Shown piece by piece: positions 18,824-28,554 of a DNA stretch of 61,982 nt. The first letter of the stretch is position 1. Each line of letters opens with the position of its first letter. The DNA is from Ruminococcus flavefaciens (GTDB taxonomy: Bacteria > Bacillota > Clostridia > Oscillospirales > Ruminococcaceae). Below the pieces are notes generated by a model, which made no database searches, was not told the DNA's origin, and worked only from the letters and a program-made list of their open reading frames with translations. Location: contig SVNH01000018.1 of assembly GCA_015067005.1 (NCBI GenBank), positions 1-61,982 on the forward strand, read 5' to 3'. Both the position numbers and the translations under genes were made by a program.

Positions 18824-19356
18824 TGGCTACTACTGAGATACTTCTCGCAGGCTTCGGCGGTCAGGGAATCCTCTTCGCCGGAAAGATCCTCGCTTACTGC
18901 GGACTCATGGACAATAAGGAACTCTCATGGCTCCCTTCATATGGTCCTGAAATGAGAGGCGGTACCTGTAACTGTTCAGTTTGTATTTCCGATGAGCCTA
19001 TCGGTTCACCGCTTGTACTTACTCCTGATCTCCTCATCGCTATGAACCAGCCTTCATTCGATAAATTCGTAAAGGCTGTACGTCCCGGCGGTAAGGTATT
19101 CTTCGACAGCACTCTCATCGAACCAAATACCGACAGAACTGACATCAGTCTCTTCGGTATCCCTTCACAGCAGCTTGCTGACGATAACGCTCTCAAGGGC
19201 GGTTCAAATATCATTCTCCTCGGAAAGCTCCTCAAGGAGACCAGTATCTGCTCACTTGATACAATGAAAAAGGCTATCGAAAAGGTAGTTCCGCCGAAAA
19301 AGGCTGCTCTTATCCCGAATAACTTTAAGGCAATCGAGATCGGCATGAATTCATAA
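18823..19356 (+). CDS. vorC: 2-oxoacid:ferredoxin oxidoreductase, gamma subunit (VorC-like)
   Basis: 177-residue gamma subunit, needed for CoA binding and assembly in this family. Seen are LLAGFGGQGILFAGKILAYCG, SWLPSYGPEMRGGTCNC and NQPSFDKFVKAVRPGGKVFFDS. The start overlaps the vorA stop by one base, and a strong terminator follows, ending the four-gene unit. Confidence 0.9.
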   Translation: MATTEILLAGFGGQGILFAGKILAYCGLMDNKELSWLPSYGPEMRGGTCNCSVCISDEPIGSPLVLTPDLLIAMNQPSFDKFVKAVRPGGKVFFDSTLIEPNTDRTDISLFGIPSQQLADDNALKGGSNIILLGKLLKETSICSLDTMKKAIEKVVPPKKAALIPNNFKAIEIGMNS

Positions 19357-19369
19357 CTATGCAATTGCT

Positions 19370-19400
19370 CCCCCGGAGTTCAGATACTCCGGGGGTTTTT
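19370..19400 (+). terminator. Terminator of the vor operon
   Basis: Perfect 10-bp stem CCCCCGGAGT/ACTCCGGGGG, 6-nt loop, T5. Confidence 0.93.
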
Positions 19401-19511
19401 ATCTCTCAGCAAACTTTATCCGTACACACTTTATTCATATTTTAGCCAATTAAGGTAAAAATGCACAAAATTCAGCTGCAAAATAATACATGGCAAATTT
19501 TGTATTTTCTA

Positions 19512-19540
19512 TTGTAATATTTATTAAAATGTGATATAAT
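19512..19540 (+). promoter_or_regulatory. Promoter of the cellobiose phosphorylase gene
   Basis: -35 TTGTAA (19512-19517), a 17-nt spacer and a TGA-TATAAT extended -10 (19535-19540). Confidence 0.8.
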
Positions 19541-19549
19541 GTCTTTAAA

Positions 19550-19580
19550 GTGGTGTATTTTAACCACATTTAACGTTAAA
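19550..19580 (+). promoter_or_regulatory. Leader hairpin and 12-bp palindrome, candidate operator
   Basis: GTGGT/ACCAC (19550-19567) is followed by the perfect palindrome TTTAACGTTAAA (19569-19580), about 30-40 bases after the -10. A central CG inside AT-rich arms is typical of LacI/CcpA-family operators. A sugar-responsive repressor is inferred; no regulator gene lies nearby. Confidence 0.45.
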
Positions 19581-19598
19581 ATCAAAGGAGAAATTATT

Positions 19599-22085
19599 AT
19601 GAAGTTCGGATACTTTGACGACGCTAATAAGGAATATGTCATCAACTCCCCAAGAACCCCTTATCCGTGGATAAACTACCTCGGAAACCAGGGCTTCTTC
19701 TCGCTCATCTCAAACACTGCCGGCGGCTACTGCTTCTATAAGGATGCTCGTCTCCGCAGGATCACACGTTATCGCTACAATAATGTACCGATAGATATGG
19801 GCGGACGTTATTTCTATATCAACGATAACGGTACTGTCTGGAACCCGGGTTGGTCGCCTGTAAAGACAGACCTCGATGCTTATGAGTGCCGTCACGGTAT
19901 GGGCTATACAGTTATCACAGGTAAGAAGAACGGCCTCAAGGCAGAGGTAACATTCTTCGTTCCTCAGAACTACGATGGTGAAGTTCAGCAGGTAGTTCTT
20001 ACAAACGAAAGCAATGAAGCTAAGAACTTCTCTATCTTCTCAGTAGCTGAGTGGTGTCTCTGGGATGCACAGGATGACTGTACAAACTTCCAGAGAAACT
20101 TCTCTACTGGTCGTGTTGAGATCGAAGGCTCAACTATCTACCATGTAACAGAATACAGAGACAGACGTAATCACTACGCTTTCTATACAGTAAACGATGA
20201 GATCGACGGCTATGATACAGACCGTGATTCATTCCTCGGCGGTATCTATAACGGCTGGGATAACCCTGAGACTGTTAAGGCAGATAAGCCTTCCAACTCA
20301 TTCGCAGACGGCTGGTCACCTGTTGCTTCACACTATAAGAAGATAACTCTTGCACCAGGCGAAACAAAGACTCTTATCTATATCCTCGGCTATGCTGAGA
20401 ATCCTCAGGACAAGAAGTTCGCTTCCGAGAAGCCTGCTAACCTCCTTACAAGAGAGACATGGGTGCTCAACAAGGAAAAGGCTTATGCAATGATCGAGAA
20501 GTACAACACTCCTGAAAAGGTCGCAGCAGGTCTTGAAGAACTCCGCAATACATGGGACAGCCTCCTTTCTATCTTCAAGGTTGATACTCCTGATGACAAG
20601 GTAAACAGAATGGTAAACATCTGGAACCAGTATCAGTGTATGGTAACATTCAACCTTTCACGTTCCGCTTCATACTTCGAGAGCGGTATCGGCAGAGGTA
20701 TGGGCTTCCGTGATTCTAACCAGGATATTCTCGGATTTGTACACCAGATCCCTGAGCGCGCAAGAGAAAGACTTATCGACATCGCTTCAACTCAGCTTTC
20801 AGACGGCGGCTGCTATCACCAGTATCAGCCTCTTACAAAGAAGGGCAATGCAGACATCGGCGGCGACTTCTCAGATGATCCGCTCTGGATGATCCTTTCT
20901 GTTGCAGCTTATATCAAGGAAACAGGCGACTGGGGCATCCTTGATGCTAACGTTCCTTTCGATGACGATCCGAACGGCAAGCACACAATGCTCGAACACC
21001 TCGATGTTTCCTTCTATCACATCGTAAATAATCTCGGACCTCACAATCTCCCGCTTGCAATGCGCGCTGACTGGAACGATTGTATCAACCTTTCATGCTT
21101 CTCTGATACACCGGGTGAGTCCTTCCAGACCTACACCAATCCTAAGTTCGCAGCAGAGGGCGGTTACTCCAAGATAGCTGAGTCTGCTTTCGTTGCAGCA
21201 CTCTTCACATACACAGGTCCTGCTTACGTTGGAATCCTCAAGCACATCGGCAAGGCTGACGAAGCTGCTAAGGCTCAGGCTGAGATCGACAAGATGAAGG
21301 AAAACGTAATGAAGTTTGCATTCGACGGAGACTGGTTCATCCGTGCTTACGATGCAAACGGCGAGAAAATGGGCTCTAAGGAGTGCGAGGAAGGAAAGAT
21401 CTTCATCGAACCACAGGGCTTCGCAGTTATGTCCGAGATCGGTAAGGATCAGGGCGCAGACATCAAGACACTTAATTCCATTGATAAATACCTCAACTGT
21501 GAATTCGGTCTTGTTCTCAATAACCCTGCTTTCACAAAATATTATGTACAGTACGGCGAGATCTCCACATATCCGGGCGGATACAAGGAGAATGCCGGAA
21601 TCTTCACACATAACAATGCTTGGATCATCTGTGCTGAGGCTTATGTCGGACGCGGTGACAAGGCATTTGAATATTACAGCAAGATAGCTCCTGCATTCAC
21701 AGAAGAGACTTCTGATATACACAAGACAGAGCCTTATGTATACGGTCAGATGATCGGCGGTAAGGACGCTAAGAACTTCGGTCAGGGCAAGAACTCATGG
21801 CTCACAGGTACAGCTGCATGGAATATGGTTGCTATATCTCAGTATATCATCGGTGTTCAGCCTGTATTTGACGGTCTCAAGGTTGATCCTTCAATTCCGC
21901 ACGAATGGGACGGCTTCACTGCTACACGTAAATTCCGCGGTGCTACATACAACATCACTGTAAAGAATCCGAACCACGTATGCAAGGGCGTTAAGTCACT
22001 TACTCTTGACGGCAAGGCTATCGAAGGCAATGTTGTTCCGGTATGCGAAGGCGGCGTTCACGAGGTTGAGGTAGTTCTCGGCTAA
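19599..22085 (+). CDS. Cellobiose phosphorylase (GH94)
   Basis: Cytosolic enzyme that splits cellobiose with phosphate to glucose 1-phosphate and glucose, saving ATP during cellulose growth. From the chosen start it has 828 residues with no signal peptide. It begins with the GH94 N-terminal sandwich ([15 protein letters not shown]), then the (alpha/alpha)6 barrel with [12 protein letters not shown] and the catalytic-Asp motif RADWND (Asp491 and Asp494; one is the general acid), and the C-terminal TGTAAWN segment. AAAGGAG sits eight bases before the ATG at 19599; an upstream in-frame start would overlap the promoter. The last 21 bases of the gene occur again at 22991-23011. Confidence 0.94.
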   Translation: MKFGYFDDANKEYVINSPRTPYPWINYLGNQGFFSLISNTAGGYCFYKDARLRRITRYRYNNVPIDMGGRYFYINDNGTVWNPGWSPVKTDLDAYECRHGMGYTVITGKKNGLKAEVTFFVPQNYDGEVQQVVLTNESNEAKNFSIFSVAEWCLWDAQDDCTNFQRNFSTGRVEIEGSTIYHVTEYRDRRNHYAFYTVNDEIDGYDTDRDSFLGGIYNGWDNPETVKADKPSNSFADGWSPVASHYKKITLAPGETKTLIYILGYAENPQDKKFASEKPANLLTRETWVLNKEKAYAMIEKYNTPEKVAAGLEELRNTWDSLLSIFKVDTPDDKVNRMVNIWNQYQCMVTFNLSRSASYFESGIGRGMGFRDSNQDILGFVHQIPERARERLIDIASTQLSDGGCYHQYQPLTKKGNADIGGDFSDDPLWMILSVAAYIKETGDWGILDANVPFDDDPNGKHTMLEHLDVSFYHIVNNLGPHNLPLAMRADWNDCINLSCFSDTPGESFQTYTNPKFAAEGGYSKIAESAFVAALFTYTGPAYVGILKHIGKADEAAKAQAEIDKMKENVMKFAFDGDWFIRAYDANGEKMGSKECEEGKIFIEPQGFAVMSEIGKDQGADIKTLNSIDKYLNCEFGLVLNNPAFTKYYVQYGEISTYPGGYKENAGIFTHNNAWIICAEAYVGRGDKAFEYYSKIAPAFTEETSDIHKTEPYVYGQMIGGKDAKNFGQGKNSWLTGTAAWNMVAISQYIIGVQPVFDGLKVDPSIPHEWDGFTATRKFRGATYNITVKNPNHVCKGVKSLTLDGKAIEGNVVPVCEGGVHEVEVVLG

Positions 22086-22119
22086 AATCCGGCGTAAAGG
22101 AAAGCTCTTTATGAAAAAA
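22065..22119 (+). repeat. Direct repeat copy 1 (GH94 gene end plus next leader)
   Basis: Covers the last 21 bases of the phosphorylase gene, an ATCCGG block and a 24-base ribosome-site/start block. The 21-base and 24-base blocks are identical to those in copy 2; only the spacers differ. Confidence 0.85.
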
Positions 22120-22986
22120 CCAGTATTATTACTCTCACTAAGTACAATTGCTGTCTTAACGGTTTCAACATATGGTCTTTCTTACAATGGCGATAAGACC
22201 GAAAGTAATGCTAATCCGATAACTCTTGAAACAGTAACTGTTCCAGAGTTCAAAGCTAATAGTGCAAATATAATTGATAAATCTGAGTATAGCTTTGAAA
22301 ATAAAAAAACAGAACCAAATATTGTTAGTTTGAAAAAACTTGATATAATTGATAAGGATTCATGCTATCATAAGATGCTCAATTCTGTTGATTACTATAA
22401 TTATGCTAATGGAAGAATTGAAACCAACTTGTTGAATGGTGAAGAATGCACCATAGTTTACAATGTTGATCTGATAGACAATGTGGATTATCAACGAGTT
22501 ACTACTCCGAGTTTTGATGAAGAAATATCTGTACACGACAATTCTATTGAAGTAATTAATAAGCTTACAGATGAAAAATCACTCAAGCCGCTCCAGTTTA
22601 CTAAAACTATGGAAACTGGCAATTATGATAATGATAAGGCAAGAATAACAACTACTGATGGTATTCCAACTTATTGTTATCGTATGAACCCAACCAATCT
22701 TCATTATGCTTCAACAGTCAGCATTTTTCCACAGGAAATGGTGTTCGGCTTTTTAGCCAATAAAGAAAACTGGAGTATTACTGGCAAAAGTGAATATATT
22801 GGCAGAGATATCATAACACTTGAAGGAAAAACAGAGCCTGATTATGGTACAAAATTAAATATTAGCACATTTAAGATGTACATTGATTCAGAAACAGGAA
22901 TACTGCTTCATTTTGAAGGTTATGACAGTCAGAACACTTTAGTAAGCTATGTTAACACAATAGAATTTTCTGATGAAAAGAAATAA
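22111..22986 (+). CDS. Exported protein of unknown function, possibly LolA/YdcC-like
   Basis: 291 residues with an N-terminal signal peptide (about 1-24) and no lipobox Cys. The mature part is rich in Asn, Asp, Lys and Ile. The C-terminal half (GRDIITLEGKTE..., FKMYIDSETGILLHFEGYD) recalls the LolA/sporulation-lipoprotein fold, where a strand pattern with 'D.etg.ll..e' recurs; this is a weak likeness. Its codons (AAT, AAA, TTA, ATA) are much more AT-rich than those of its neighbours. It is bracketed by direct repeats that duplicate the end of the GH94 gene, which suggests later insertion. Confidence 0.75.
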   Translation: MKKPVLLLSLSTIAVLTVSTYGLSYNGDKTESNANPITLETVTVPEFKANSANIIDKSEYSFENKKTEPNIVSLKKLDIIDKDSCYHKMLNSVDYYNYANGRIETNLLNGEECTIVYNVDLIDNVDYQRVTTPSFDEEISVHDNSIEVINKLTDEKSLKPLQFTKTMETGNYDNDKARITTTDGIPTYCYRMNPTNLHYASTVSIFPQEMVFGFLANKENWSITGKSEYIGRDIITLEGKTEPDYGTKLNISTFKMYIDSETGILLHFEGYDSQNTLVSYVNTIEFSDEKK

Positions 22987-22990
22987 TTGT

Positions 22991-23054
22991 GTTGAGGTAG
23001 TTCTCGGCTAATAGTATTATATCCGGTTACAAAGGAAAGCTCTTTATGAAAAAA
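22991..23054 (+). repeat. Direct repeat copy 2
   Basis: Repeats the terminal 21 bases of the GH94 gene (22991-23011), including its stop, then ATCCGG (23021-23026) and the 24-base leader/start block (23031-23054) of the next gene. Confidence 0.85.
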
Positions 23055-23606
23055 TCAGCAATTTTGCTGCTCTCAGCGTTAGCTGTGATAGGATGTTCGT
23101 CCTGCGGAAGCAGCAGTTCATCATCAGATAAACCGGCTTCAACCACAAAAGCAGCAGTAGCAGCAACCTCAACCGAGGCTCCTGCTACTGCATCTGCTTC
23201 GGCTGCCGGCGGGATCACAAAAGATCAGAACGGCTACACTCACTACCCTACTCCTGAAAATGTTAACGACTTCACCGGAGTTGATTTCTCTTCACCTTCT
23301 ATCAAGATCGCAAGCGGCGATTACGATAAAATGATGGATATAGCCAAGCAGATACAGAGCTATACCCTTGAGGGTGTGGTAATAGAAATAGACGGTGTCG
23401 TAAACAGCGGACTCAGTCACAGCATCCAGATACCGAATGCAGACGGCTCAAAGCTTATCGGCACAACTATTCAGGTAGTCGGACTTGATGACAAGGATTT
23501 CCCGGCTGATAAAACAAAGGTGCATATTGTAGGTATCATAAGACCAATCGACGAATATGCTCACGGTATAATCATTTCAAAAGAGAATTTCCAGATAGTC
23601 GAATAA
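23046..23606 (+). CDS. Lipoprotein of unknown function
   Basis: 186 residues with a type II signal peptide (MKKSAILLLSALAVIGC; lipobox VIGC), a Ser/Ala/Thr-rich linker to about 57, and a C-terminal domain (about 75-186) with a beta-rich pattern. That domain includes QSYTLEGVVIEIDGVVN and TKVHIVGIIRP and could be a small OB-like barrel; this is an inference. It follows the inserted gene and shares its ribosome-site block. A terminator hairpin lies after it. Confidence 0.8.
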   Translation: MKKSAILLLSALAVIGCSSCGSSSSSSDKPASTTKAAVAATSTEAPATASASAAGGITKDQNGYTHYPTPENVNDFTGVDFSSPSIKIASGDYDKMMDIAKQIQSYTLEGVVIEIDGVVNSGLSHSIQIPNADGSKLIGTTIQVVGLDDKDFPADKTKVHIVGIIRPIDEYAHGIIISKENFQIVE

Positions 23607-23622
23607 TACACGATAACGTAAA

Positions 23623-23668
23623 AAAGGATGATACCTTCAACCGTTAAACGGCTGAGGGTACATCCTTT
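23623..23668 (+). terminator. Hairpin after the lipoprotein gene
   Basis: A long imperfect stem AAAGGATG...CATCCTTT with an inner CCGT/ACGG loop. The T-tract is short (TTTAT). Confidence 0.65.
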
Positions 23669-23692
23669 ATGCTTGCCCTTAGTGAGGTTTAT

Positions 23693-24127
23693 ATGAATAC
23701 ATATGCACTTGGACTTGCACTGATACTTACCGGCATTGTCCTTACGGCTTTAGGCGGATTGAACGTCTATTACAACAAGATAGTGTTCCGCAATTATGAA
23801 ATATACGATGCCGTCATCACAAAGCTGAAGCTTATCAAAGGAAAAAGCTACAATCCCTATGAATCCATACAGATCTACGCAGAATACACGGTAGACGGTG
23901 TTCTTATCACCGGACATTACTACACTATACTTACTAAAAGCATAGTAAAATTCAATGTCGGAGAAACGGTTGAGATACAAGTCAATCCAAACTCTCCCAG
24001 TGTGTTCAGGATACAGTCCATTGAAGACACTACTGAAATGGAAAATACCAGAAAAAGATCACCGATCTTGACAATATGTGGCATCGTTGTGCTTATCATA
24101 GGCATTGCGTTACTACTCTCGGCATAG
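23693..24127 (+). CDS. DUF3592-like membrane protein
   Basis: 144 residues with two membrane segments (about 4-24 and 122-142) enclosing a soluble domain with IQIYAEYTVDGVLITGHYY and FNVGETVEIQVNPNSPSVFRI, the DUF3592 layout. The start at 23693 has a GTGAGG ribosome site; an ATG at 23669 lies in the terminator stem and is rejected. It resembles the small membrane protein in the fatty acid cluster (12005-12388). Role unknown. Confidence 0.75.
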   Translation: MNTYALGLALILTGIVLTALGGLNVYYNKIVFRNYEIYDAVITKLKLIKGKSYNPYESIQIYAEYTVDGVLITGHYYTILTKSIVKFNVGETVEIQVNPNSPSVFRIQSIEDTTEMENTRKRSPILTICGIVVLIIGIALLLSA

Positions 24128-24182
24128 TTATGCCAAAGGGAAATTTCGAGATAGTGGATTGATCTGTAACACTTCAGTTAAC

Positions 24183-24220
24183 AAAAACAGCCATAAAGAA
24201 TCATCTTTATGGCTGTTTTT
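24183..24220. terminator. Bidirectional terminator between convergent genes
   Basis: A 16-bp stem with AAAAACAGCCATAAAG against CTTTATGGCTGTTTTT and a 6-nt loop serves both the plus-strand DUF3592 gene and the minus-strand lipoprotein gene. Confidence 0.93.
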
Positions 24221-24222
24221 TA

Positions 24223-24891
24223 TTATGAAAGCACGTAAGGCTTACCATTAATGGTGTAGATATAAACGTCAATATATCCGCCCATACGATAATTTATCGA
24301 ACGTGAGCCCTGCTGATTATCAATAGCGTCAACACTGAGACGTTTTCTGTCGGTTATCTTGGCATCCGGATCAGCATCGAACACTATCTCATCGTATCTG
24401 CCGAAGTCTATATCCTCATCTGTCGCATACTGCTCAACAACAACGTAATCGAAGCTGTAATCAGTATATTTTTCGCCCTCTTTGTTCATAAACTGTCCAA
24501 GCTGGTTGTGCAGAATTGCAACGTATTCATCAGCAGTTTTGCAGTTATTCTTCTCAATAACGAACTTCAGTGCAGCCGGATAGAGAGCTTGTTCCATGAG
24601 AGAGCCGTCCTTATTACCGATAGCAGCAATGTACTTAGCGAGCAGCTTAGCCTCATCATCAGTAACGAAACGCGCATCGACCTCAGTATTGATAACATAT
24701 TCACTGTCCTGAAGATGCTGCACCATATGAGCGCCATAGACGCTTTCATCCACATTTCCGCCTATATCTCCGACAAGATTCTTTTTAGTAGCAGATTCAG
24801 AGCCGGAACTGCTTCCGCTTCCGCATGAAGCAAATGATGTCAGCAGCAGAGCACTTACAGCAATGCCTAAAGTTCTTTTAATGAAATCCAC
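24223..24891 (-). CDS. Lipoprotein of unknown function
   Basis: 222 residues; signal peptide with lipobox FASC (Cys near 23) and a Gly/Ser linker. The soluble part holds LLAKYIAAIGNKDGSLMEQALYP, a helix pattern seen in NTF2-like ligand-binding lipoproteins, and ends VYIYTINGKPYVLS. The GTG at 24891 is chosen because AAGGAG lies eight bases upstream; an earlier GTG overlaps the site. It is co-transcribed with the next upstream lipoprotein, from which it is separated by 12 bases. Confidence 0.8.
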   Translation of the reverse strand: MDFIKRTLGIAVSALLLTSFASCGSGSSSGSESATKKNLVGDIGGNVDESVYGAHMVQHLQDSEYVINTEVDARFVTDDEAKLLAKYIAAIGNKDGSLMEQALYPAALKFVIEKNNCKTADEYVAILHNQLGQFMNKEGEKYTDYSFDYVVVEQYATDEDIDFGRYDEIVFDADPDAKITDRKRLSVDAIDNQQGSRSINYRMGGYIDVYIYTINGKPYVLS

Positions 24892-24903
24892 AAAGATCAC
24901 TCC

Positions 24904-25740
24904 TTAACCAAATGTGTAGATCTTACCGTCTTTTTCGGCAAAAACTATCTCATATTCACTAAGTATAGCCATTTCATGACCATCCTCTTCACGAACGATA
25001 ACATAGAAATCGCAGTCATAGAATTTATCTACTTCGCCTTTGATCGTTTCGTAATAATCATATCCGAAGCACTCAGAAGTAGGCTTCATGAACTCAGCCG
25101 GATCACTGTTCTCACGCAGATCGACCTTGAGACGTGTTATCTCAAAATCGCCGCCTGCTGAATCCATAAGGTTTTTGCACTGTTTAGCGAAAGAGGTCTT
25201 CAGACCATATCCGTAATCCTTCTGGAGAAAATCATCCATTCCCTTGATATACGAAGGATAAAGACATCTTGTATATTCAGTGTAGTCCTGTTCAGAATAC
25301 GACTTGAAATACTTCTCAAAAAGGAGCATTACCTCTGCCGGGATCTTATCCTTGTCGAAATAGAGCTTAGCCCCGTTTGAACTCTCATAGTAGTCTCCGA
25401 GGTCTTTTTCCGGATCATCGTCATCGAGAACAACAAGATCGCCTATTGAACCGAGATCATCGAAATACTTATCAGCGACCTCCTGTTCCTCAACAGTGTC
25501 TATTATTTCCTGAAGGACCTCGTCATTTGTTTCTGTCTCAGTCTCATTCTCAGTGGAATAAGCGGCTGTGATCAGATTCTCATCAGAGGCTGAAGTATTC
25601 TCAGCAGAAGATGAAGTACTCTCAGAAGCCGCAGAGGAATCATTTTTACTTCCGGACGATGAATCGCTTCCCGAACATGAAGTCAGTGCAGCGATCATAG
25701 AAACTGCGGTAATTACGGCAAAAAGCTTATTTGATCTCAT
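24904..25740 (-). CDS. Lipoprotein of unknown function
   Basis: 278 residues from MRSNKLFAV. Signal peptide with lipobox ALTSC, a long Ser/Asp/Glu/Thr-rich linker (about 22-75), then a domain with LLFEKYFKSYSEQDYTEYTRCLYPSYIKGM, like the helix start of NTF2-fold proteins, and a C-terminal EYEIVFAEKDGKIYTFG. AGAGG stands six bases before the start. A longer in-frame reading to 25857 is rejected because it runs into bipA and has no signal peptide. The layout is shared with the downstream lipoprotein, so the pair may be old duplicates. Confidence 0.8.
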   Translation of the reverse strand: MRSNKLFAVITAVSMIAALTSCSGSDSSSGSKNDSSAASESTSSSAENTSASDENLITAAYSTENETETETNDEVLQEIIDTVEEQEVADKYFDDLGSIGDLVVLDDDDPEKDLGDYYESSNGAKLYFDKDKIPAEVMLLFEKYFKSYSEQDYTEYTRCLYPSYIKGMDDFLQKDYGYGLKTSFAKQCKNLMDSAGGDFEITRLKVDLRENSDPAEFMKPTSECFGYDYYETIKGEVDKFYDCDFYVIVREEDGHEMAILSEYEIVFAEKDGKIYTFG

Positions 25741-25834
25741 TTTTAACCTCTTTTCATTTCGGCTGTCGGCTTCATATGAGCGGACAAAGCATCTGTCATG
25801 CTCAGTATTCCGCAAAAACTTACGCTTACCGCGA

Positions 25835-27673
25835 TCAGCCCTGATTTTTTGCAGCATTTCCGCGTATCTTAGCGCGCTGCTGATTACTGAGGATACGCTT
25901 TCTGATACGAAGCGATTCAGGAGTTACCTCAAGAAGCTCATCATCAGCAAGGAATTCGAGACAGTCCTCAAGGCTGAGGATCCTTGGCGGAACGAGACGA
26001 AGAGCATCATCGCTGCCGCTTGCACGAGTATTTGTGAGGTGCTTCTTCTTGCAGACATTTACAACGAGGTCCTCGACCTTAGGGGAAGCACCTACTATCA
26101 TGCCCTCATAAACCGGAGTACCTGAACCGATGAAGAGCTGACCGCGTTCCTGAGCATTATAAAGACCGTAAGTAACAGCCTCGCCGGTCTCGAATGAAAC
26201 GAGTGAGCCTGTGTTTCTGCGTTCGATCTCGCCCTTGAATGGCTGATAGCTGTCGAAAACGTGGCTCATGATACCTTCGCCCTTAGTATCGGTAAGGAAT
26301 TCGCTCTTGTAACCGAAAAGACCTCTTGCAGGCACAAGGAACTCAATACGCATACGGCTGCCCTGTGGATGCATAGCAACGAGCTCGCCCTTGCGGCTTC
26401 CCATTTTCTCCATAACAGAACCTACGCAGTCCTCAGGAACGTCGATAACGAGGCGCTCGATAGGTTCAAGTGTCTGACCTGTTTCCTCATCCTTCTTGAA
26501 GAGTACGCGGGGAGTTGAAACTGAGAGCTCATAGCCCTCACGGCGCATATTCTCGATGAGGATAGAGAGGTGCATCTCACCTCTTCCGGCAACGCGGAAA
26601 GCATCTGTATTCTCTGTCTCAGTAACTCTGAGTGAAACATCCTTGAGAAGTTCGCGGAAAAGTCTCTCACGAAGCTGACGGGAAGTAACGAACTTACCCT
26701 CCTTGCCTGCAAACGGGCTGTCGTTTACAGCAAATGTCATTTCAACAGTAGGCTCGCTTATCTTAACAAAAGGAAGCGGCTCAGGGGTATCAGTAGCGCA
26801 GATAGTATCACCGATAGTGATGTTCTCGATACCTGAGATCCACACAATATCGCCCATTTTAGCTTCCTGTACAGGAACGCGGTTAAGTCCCTCGATCTGA
26901 AGGAGAGAAACTATCTTAGCATTGTAATTCTTCTTTGATTCGGTGTAATCGCAGACAGTCACCTGCTGATTCACCTTGATATTTCCGCGGACAATACGTC
27001 CGATACCGATACGTCCAACATACTCGTTATAGTCGATAGAGGAAATGAGCATCTGAAGCGGCTCTTCCTCCTCGCCCTTAGGCGGTTCGATATAGTTGAT
27101 GATAGTATCGAAAAGCGGCTTGAGGTCAGTACCTGCTTCATACTGACTAAGTGAAGCTGTACCGCTTCTGCCTGAACAGAAAAGGAGCGGGGATTCGAGC
27201 TGTTCGTCATTTGCATCAAGATCGAGAAGGAGTTCGAGGACTTCATCGCCGATCTCATCAAGTCTTGCGTCGGGACGGTCGATCTTATTTACTACAACTA
27301 TGATCTTGTGTCCCATTTCAAGAGCCTTTGAAAGCACGAATCTTGTCTGAGGCATAGGACCTTCAGCAGCATCAACGAGAAGAAGTACGCCGTCTACCAT
27401 TTCGAGAACACGTTCAACCTCACCACCGAAGTCAGCGTGTCCGGGAGTGTCTATAATATTGATCTTAGTACCGTTGTACATAACGGAAGTATTCTTAGCG
27501 AGGATAGTAATACCTCTTTCACGCTCGATGTCGTTTGAGTCCATAACTCTCTCAGCGACATTCTGATTTTCTCTGAAAACGCCGCCCTGCTTGAGCATTT
27601 CGTCAACGAGAGTGGTCTTACCGTGGTCAACGTGAGCAATGATCGCGATATTTCTTAAATCTTCTCTTACCAT
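25835..27673 (-). CDS. typA: Translational GTPase BipA/TypA
   Basis: Ribosome-associated GTPase involved in 50S assembly and stress adaptation. It has 612 residues: G domain with [14 protein letters not shown] (near 15-28), the switch region [11 protein letters not shown] and [16 protein letters not shown], then the EF-Tu domain 2-like part, two alpha/beta domains and the BipA-specific C-terminal domain ([19 protein letters not shown]). GGAGG precedes the start by nine bases. Confidence 0.97.
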   Translation of the reverse strand: MVREDLRNIAIIAHVDHGKTTLVDEMLKQGGVFRENQNVAERVMDSNDIERERGITILAKNTSVMYNGTKINIIDTPGHADFGGEVERVLEMVDGVLLLVDAAEGPMPQTRFVLSKALEMGHKIIVVVNKIDRPDARLDEIGDEVLELLLDLDANDEQLESPLLFCSGRSGTASLSQYEAGTDLKPLFDTIINYIEPPKGEEEEPLQMLISSIDYNEYVGRIGIGRIVRGNIKVNQQVTVCDYTESKKNYNAKIVSLLQIEGLNRVPVQEAKMGDIVWISGIENITIGDTICATDTPEPLPFVKISEPTVEMTFAVNDSPFAGKEGKFVTSRQLRERLFRELLKDVSLRVTETENTDAFRVAGRGEMHLSILIENMRREGYELSVSTPRVLFKKDEETGQTLEPIERLVIDVPEDCVGSVMEKMGSRKGELVAMHPQGSRMRIEFLVPARGLFGYKSEFLTDTKGEGIMSHVFDSYQPFKGEIERRNTGSLVSFETGEAVTYGLYNAQERGQLFIGSGTPVYEGMIVGASPKVEDLVVNVCKKKHLTNTRASGSDDALRLVPPRILSLEDCLEFLADDELLEVTPESLRIRKRILSNQQRAKIRGNAAKNQG

Positions 27674-27754
27674 TAAAACATTCCTCCGATTAATTTTCTT
27701 TTCAATTCTTTCTTTTCATATTCAAACGGCTCAACAGCCGCTTTCAACATAGGT

Positions 27755-28282
27755 TTACTGTTCGATAACAGTGAATTTATCGCCAAGCTTCTGGCTAAGG
27801 AGTTCTCTCAGCTGATCGGGGCTTCCTTCCTTGATGTCATCCGAAAAGAACATAGCCAAAGCGGAATTGCCGCATAATTTAAACATAAAGAAATCGTCCT
27901 TGAAGCAAGCGGAATCAACAGCCGCATAAGCGTACTCTGATCTTCTTGAATGGATAACGCTTTTTGAATCGCAGAGTATTTTGTCTTCGTTGAAAATGAA
28001 GCGCCATGTACCATCGGGATATAGCTGCTGAAATTTTTTCAGCTGATTTGCCGGAAGCATCATTACAGTCCAGCGCAGAGTAATACCGCCGCATATAAGC
28101 AGTATCAATCCAAGAGTGAAATAAGCGATCTCAGAGCTGTCGATCCTGATAAACAGGAACATAAAGATCAATCCCAAAGCGAAACAAGCTGCACAGTATA
28201 TCTTCCTGAAGGTATTTTTTTTATTTAGTGAAAGTAATTTTCTGAAATGTGCTTTTGTATAAGATAGTTCTGCTCTTATCAT
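27755..28282 (-). CDS. Membrane protein, YcxB-like
   Basis: 175 residues with two membrane helices close together (about 28-46 and 52-70), then a cytosolic domain with YPDGTWRFIFNEDKILCDSKSV and YAYAAVDSACFKDDFFMFKLCGNSALAMF. This layout resembles YcxB-like proteins, whose role is not known. It has a clear ribosome site (AGGAG) and its own promoter behind the tRNA terminator. Confidence 0.7.
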   Translation of the reverse strand: MIRAELSYTKAHFRKLLSLNKKNTFRKIYCAACFALGLIFMFLFIRIDSSEIAYFTLGLILLICGGITLRWTVMMLPANQLKKFQQLYPDGTWRFIFNEDKILCDSKSVIHSRRSEYAYAAVDSACFKDDFFMFKLCGNSALAMFFSDDIKEGSPDQLRELLSQKLGDKFTVIEQ

Positions 28283-28361
28283 AGTTATTTCTCCTGAAAT
28301 CAGCGGCAGTATTGGTATATTTTAAATTATTAGTATTGAAATCAAGAAGCCGCTACTCTTC

Positions 28362-28391
28362 AGTATAGCACGAAAATACGATATTTGTCAA
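28362..28391 (-). promoter_or_regulatory. Promoter of the YcxB-like gene
   Basis: -35 TTGACA (28386-28391), an 18-nt spacer and -10 TATACT (28362-28367) preceded by TGC. Confidence 0.75.
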
Positions 28392-28402
28392 TACTTTTCG
28401 AC

Positions 28403-28433
28403 ACAAAAAAATCCGATAGCATAAACTATCGGA
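28403..28433 (-). terminator. Terminator of the tRNA array
   Basis: Minus-strand stem TCCGATAG/CTATCGGA with a 6-nt loop, followed by seven T. It begins three bases past the tRNA-Tyr 3' end. Confidence 0.92.
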
Positions 28434-28435
28434 CT

Positions 28436-28521
28436 TGGTGGGAGAGGGTGGATTCGGACCACCGAAGCTGAAAAGCAACAGATTTACAGTCTGCCCCCTT
28501 TGGCCACTCGGGAACTCTCCC
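28436..28521 (-). tRNA. tRNA-Tyr (GUA)
   Basis: 86 nt with encoded CCA. Acceptor stem GGGAGAG/CTCTCCC; class II, with a long variable arm between the anticodon stem (CAGACTGTAAATCTG, anticodon GTA) and the T arm (GGTCCGAATCC). Last of three tRNAs read from one promoter. Confidence 0.95.
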
Positions 28522-28554
28522 ATATTCAATTATCATCGGCTAAGCCGATAAAAA

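Noticed and set aside
23669..23692. Earlier ATG for the DUF3592-like protein at 23693
   Set aside because: It lies directly against a terminator stem and has no ribosome site; the later ATG has GAGG and begins at the membrane helix.
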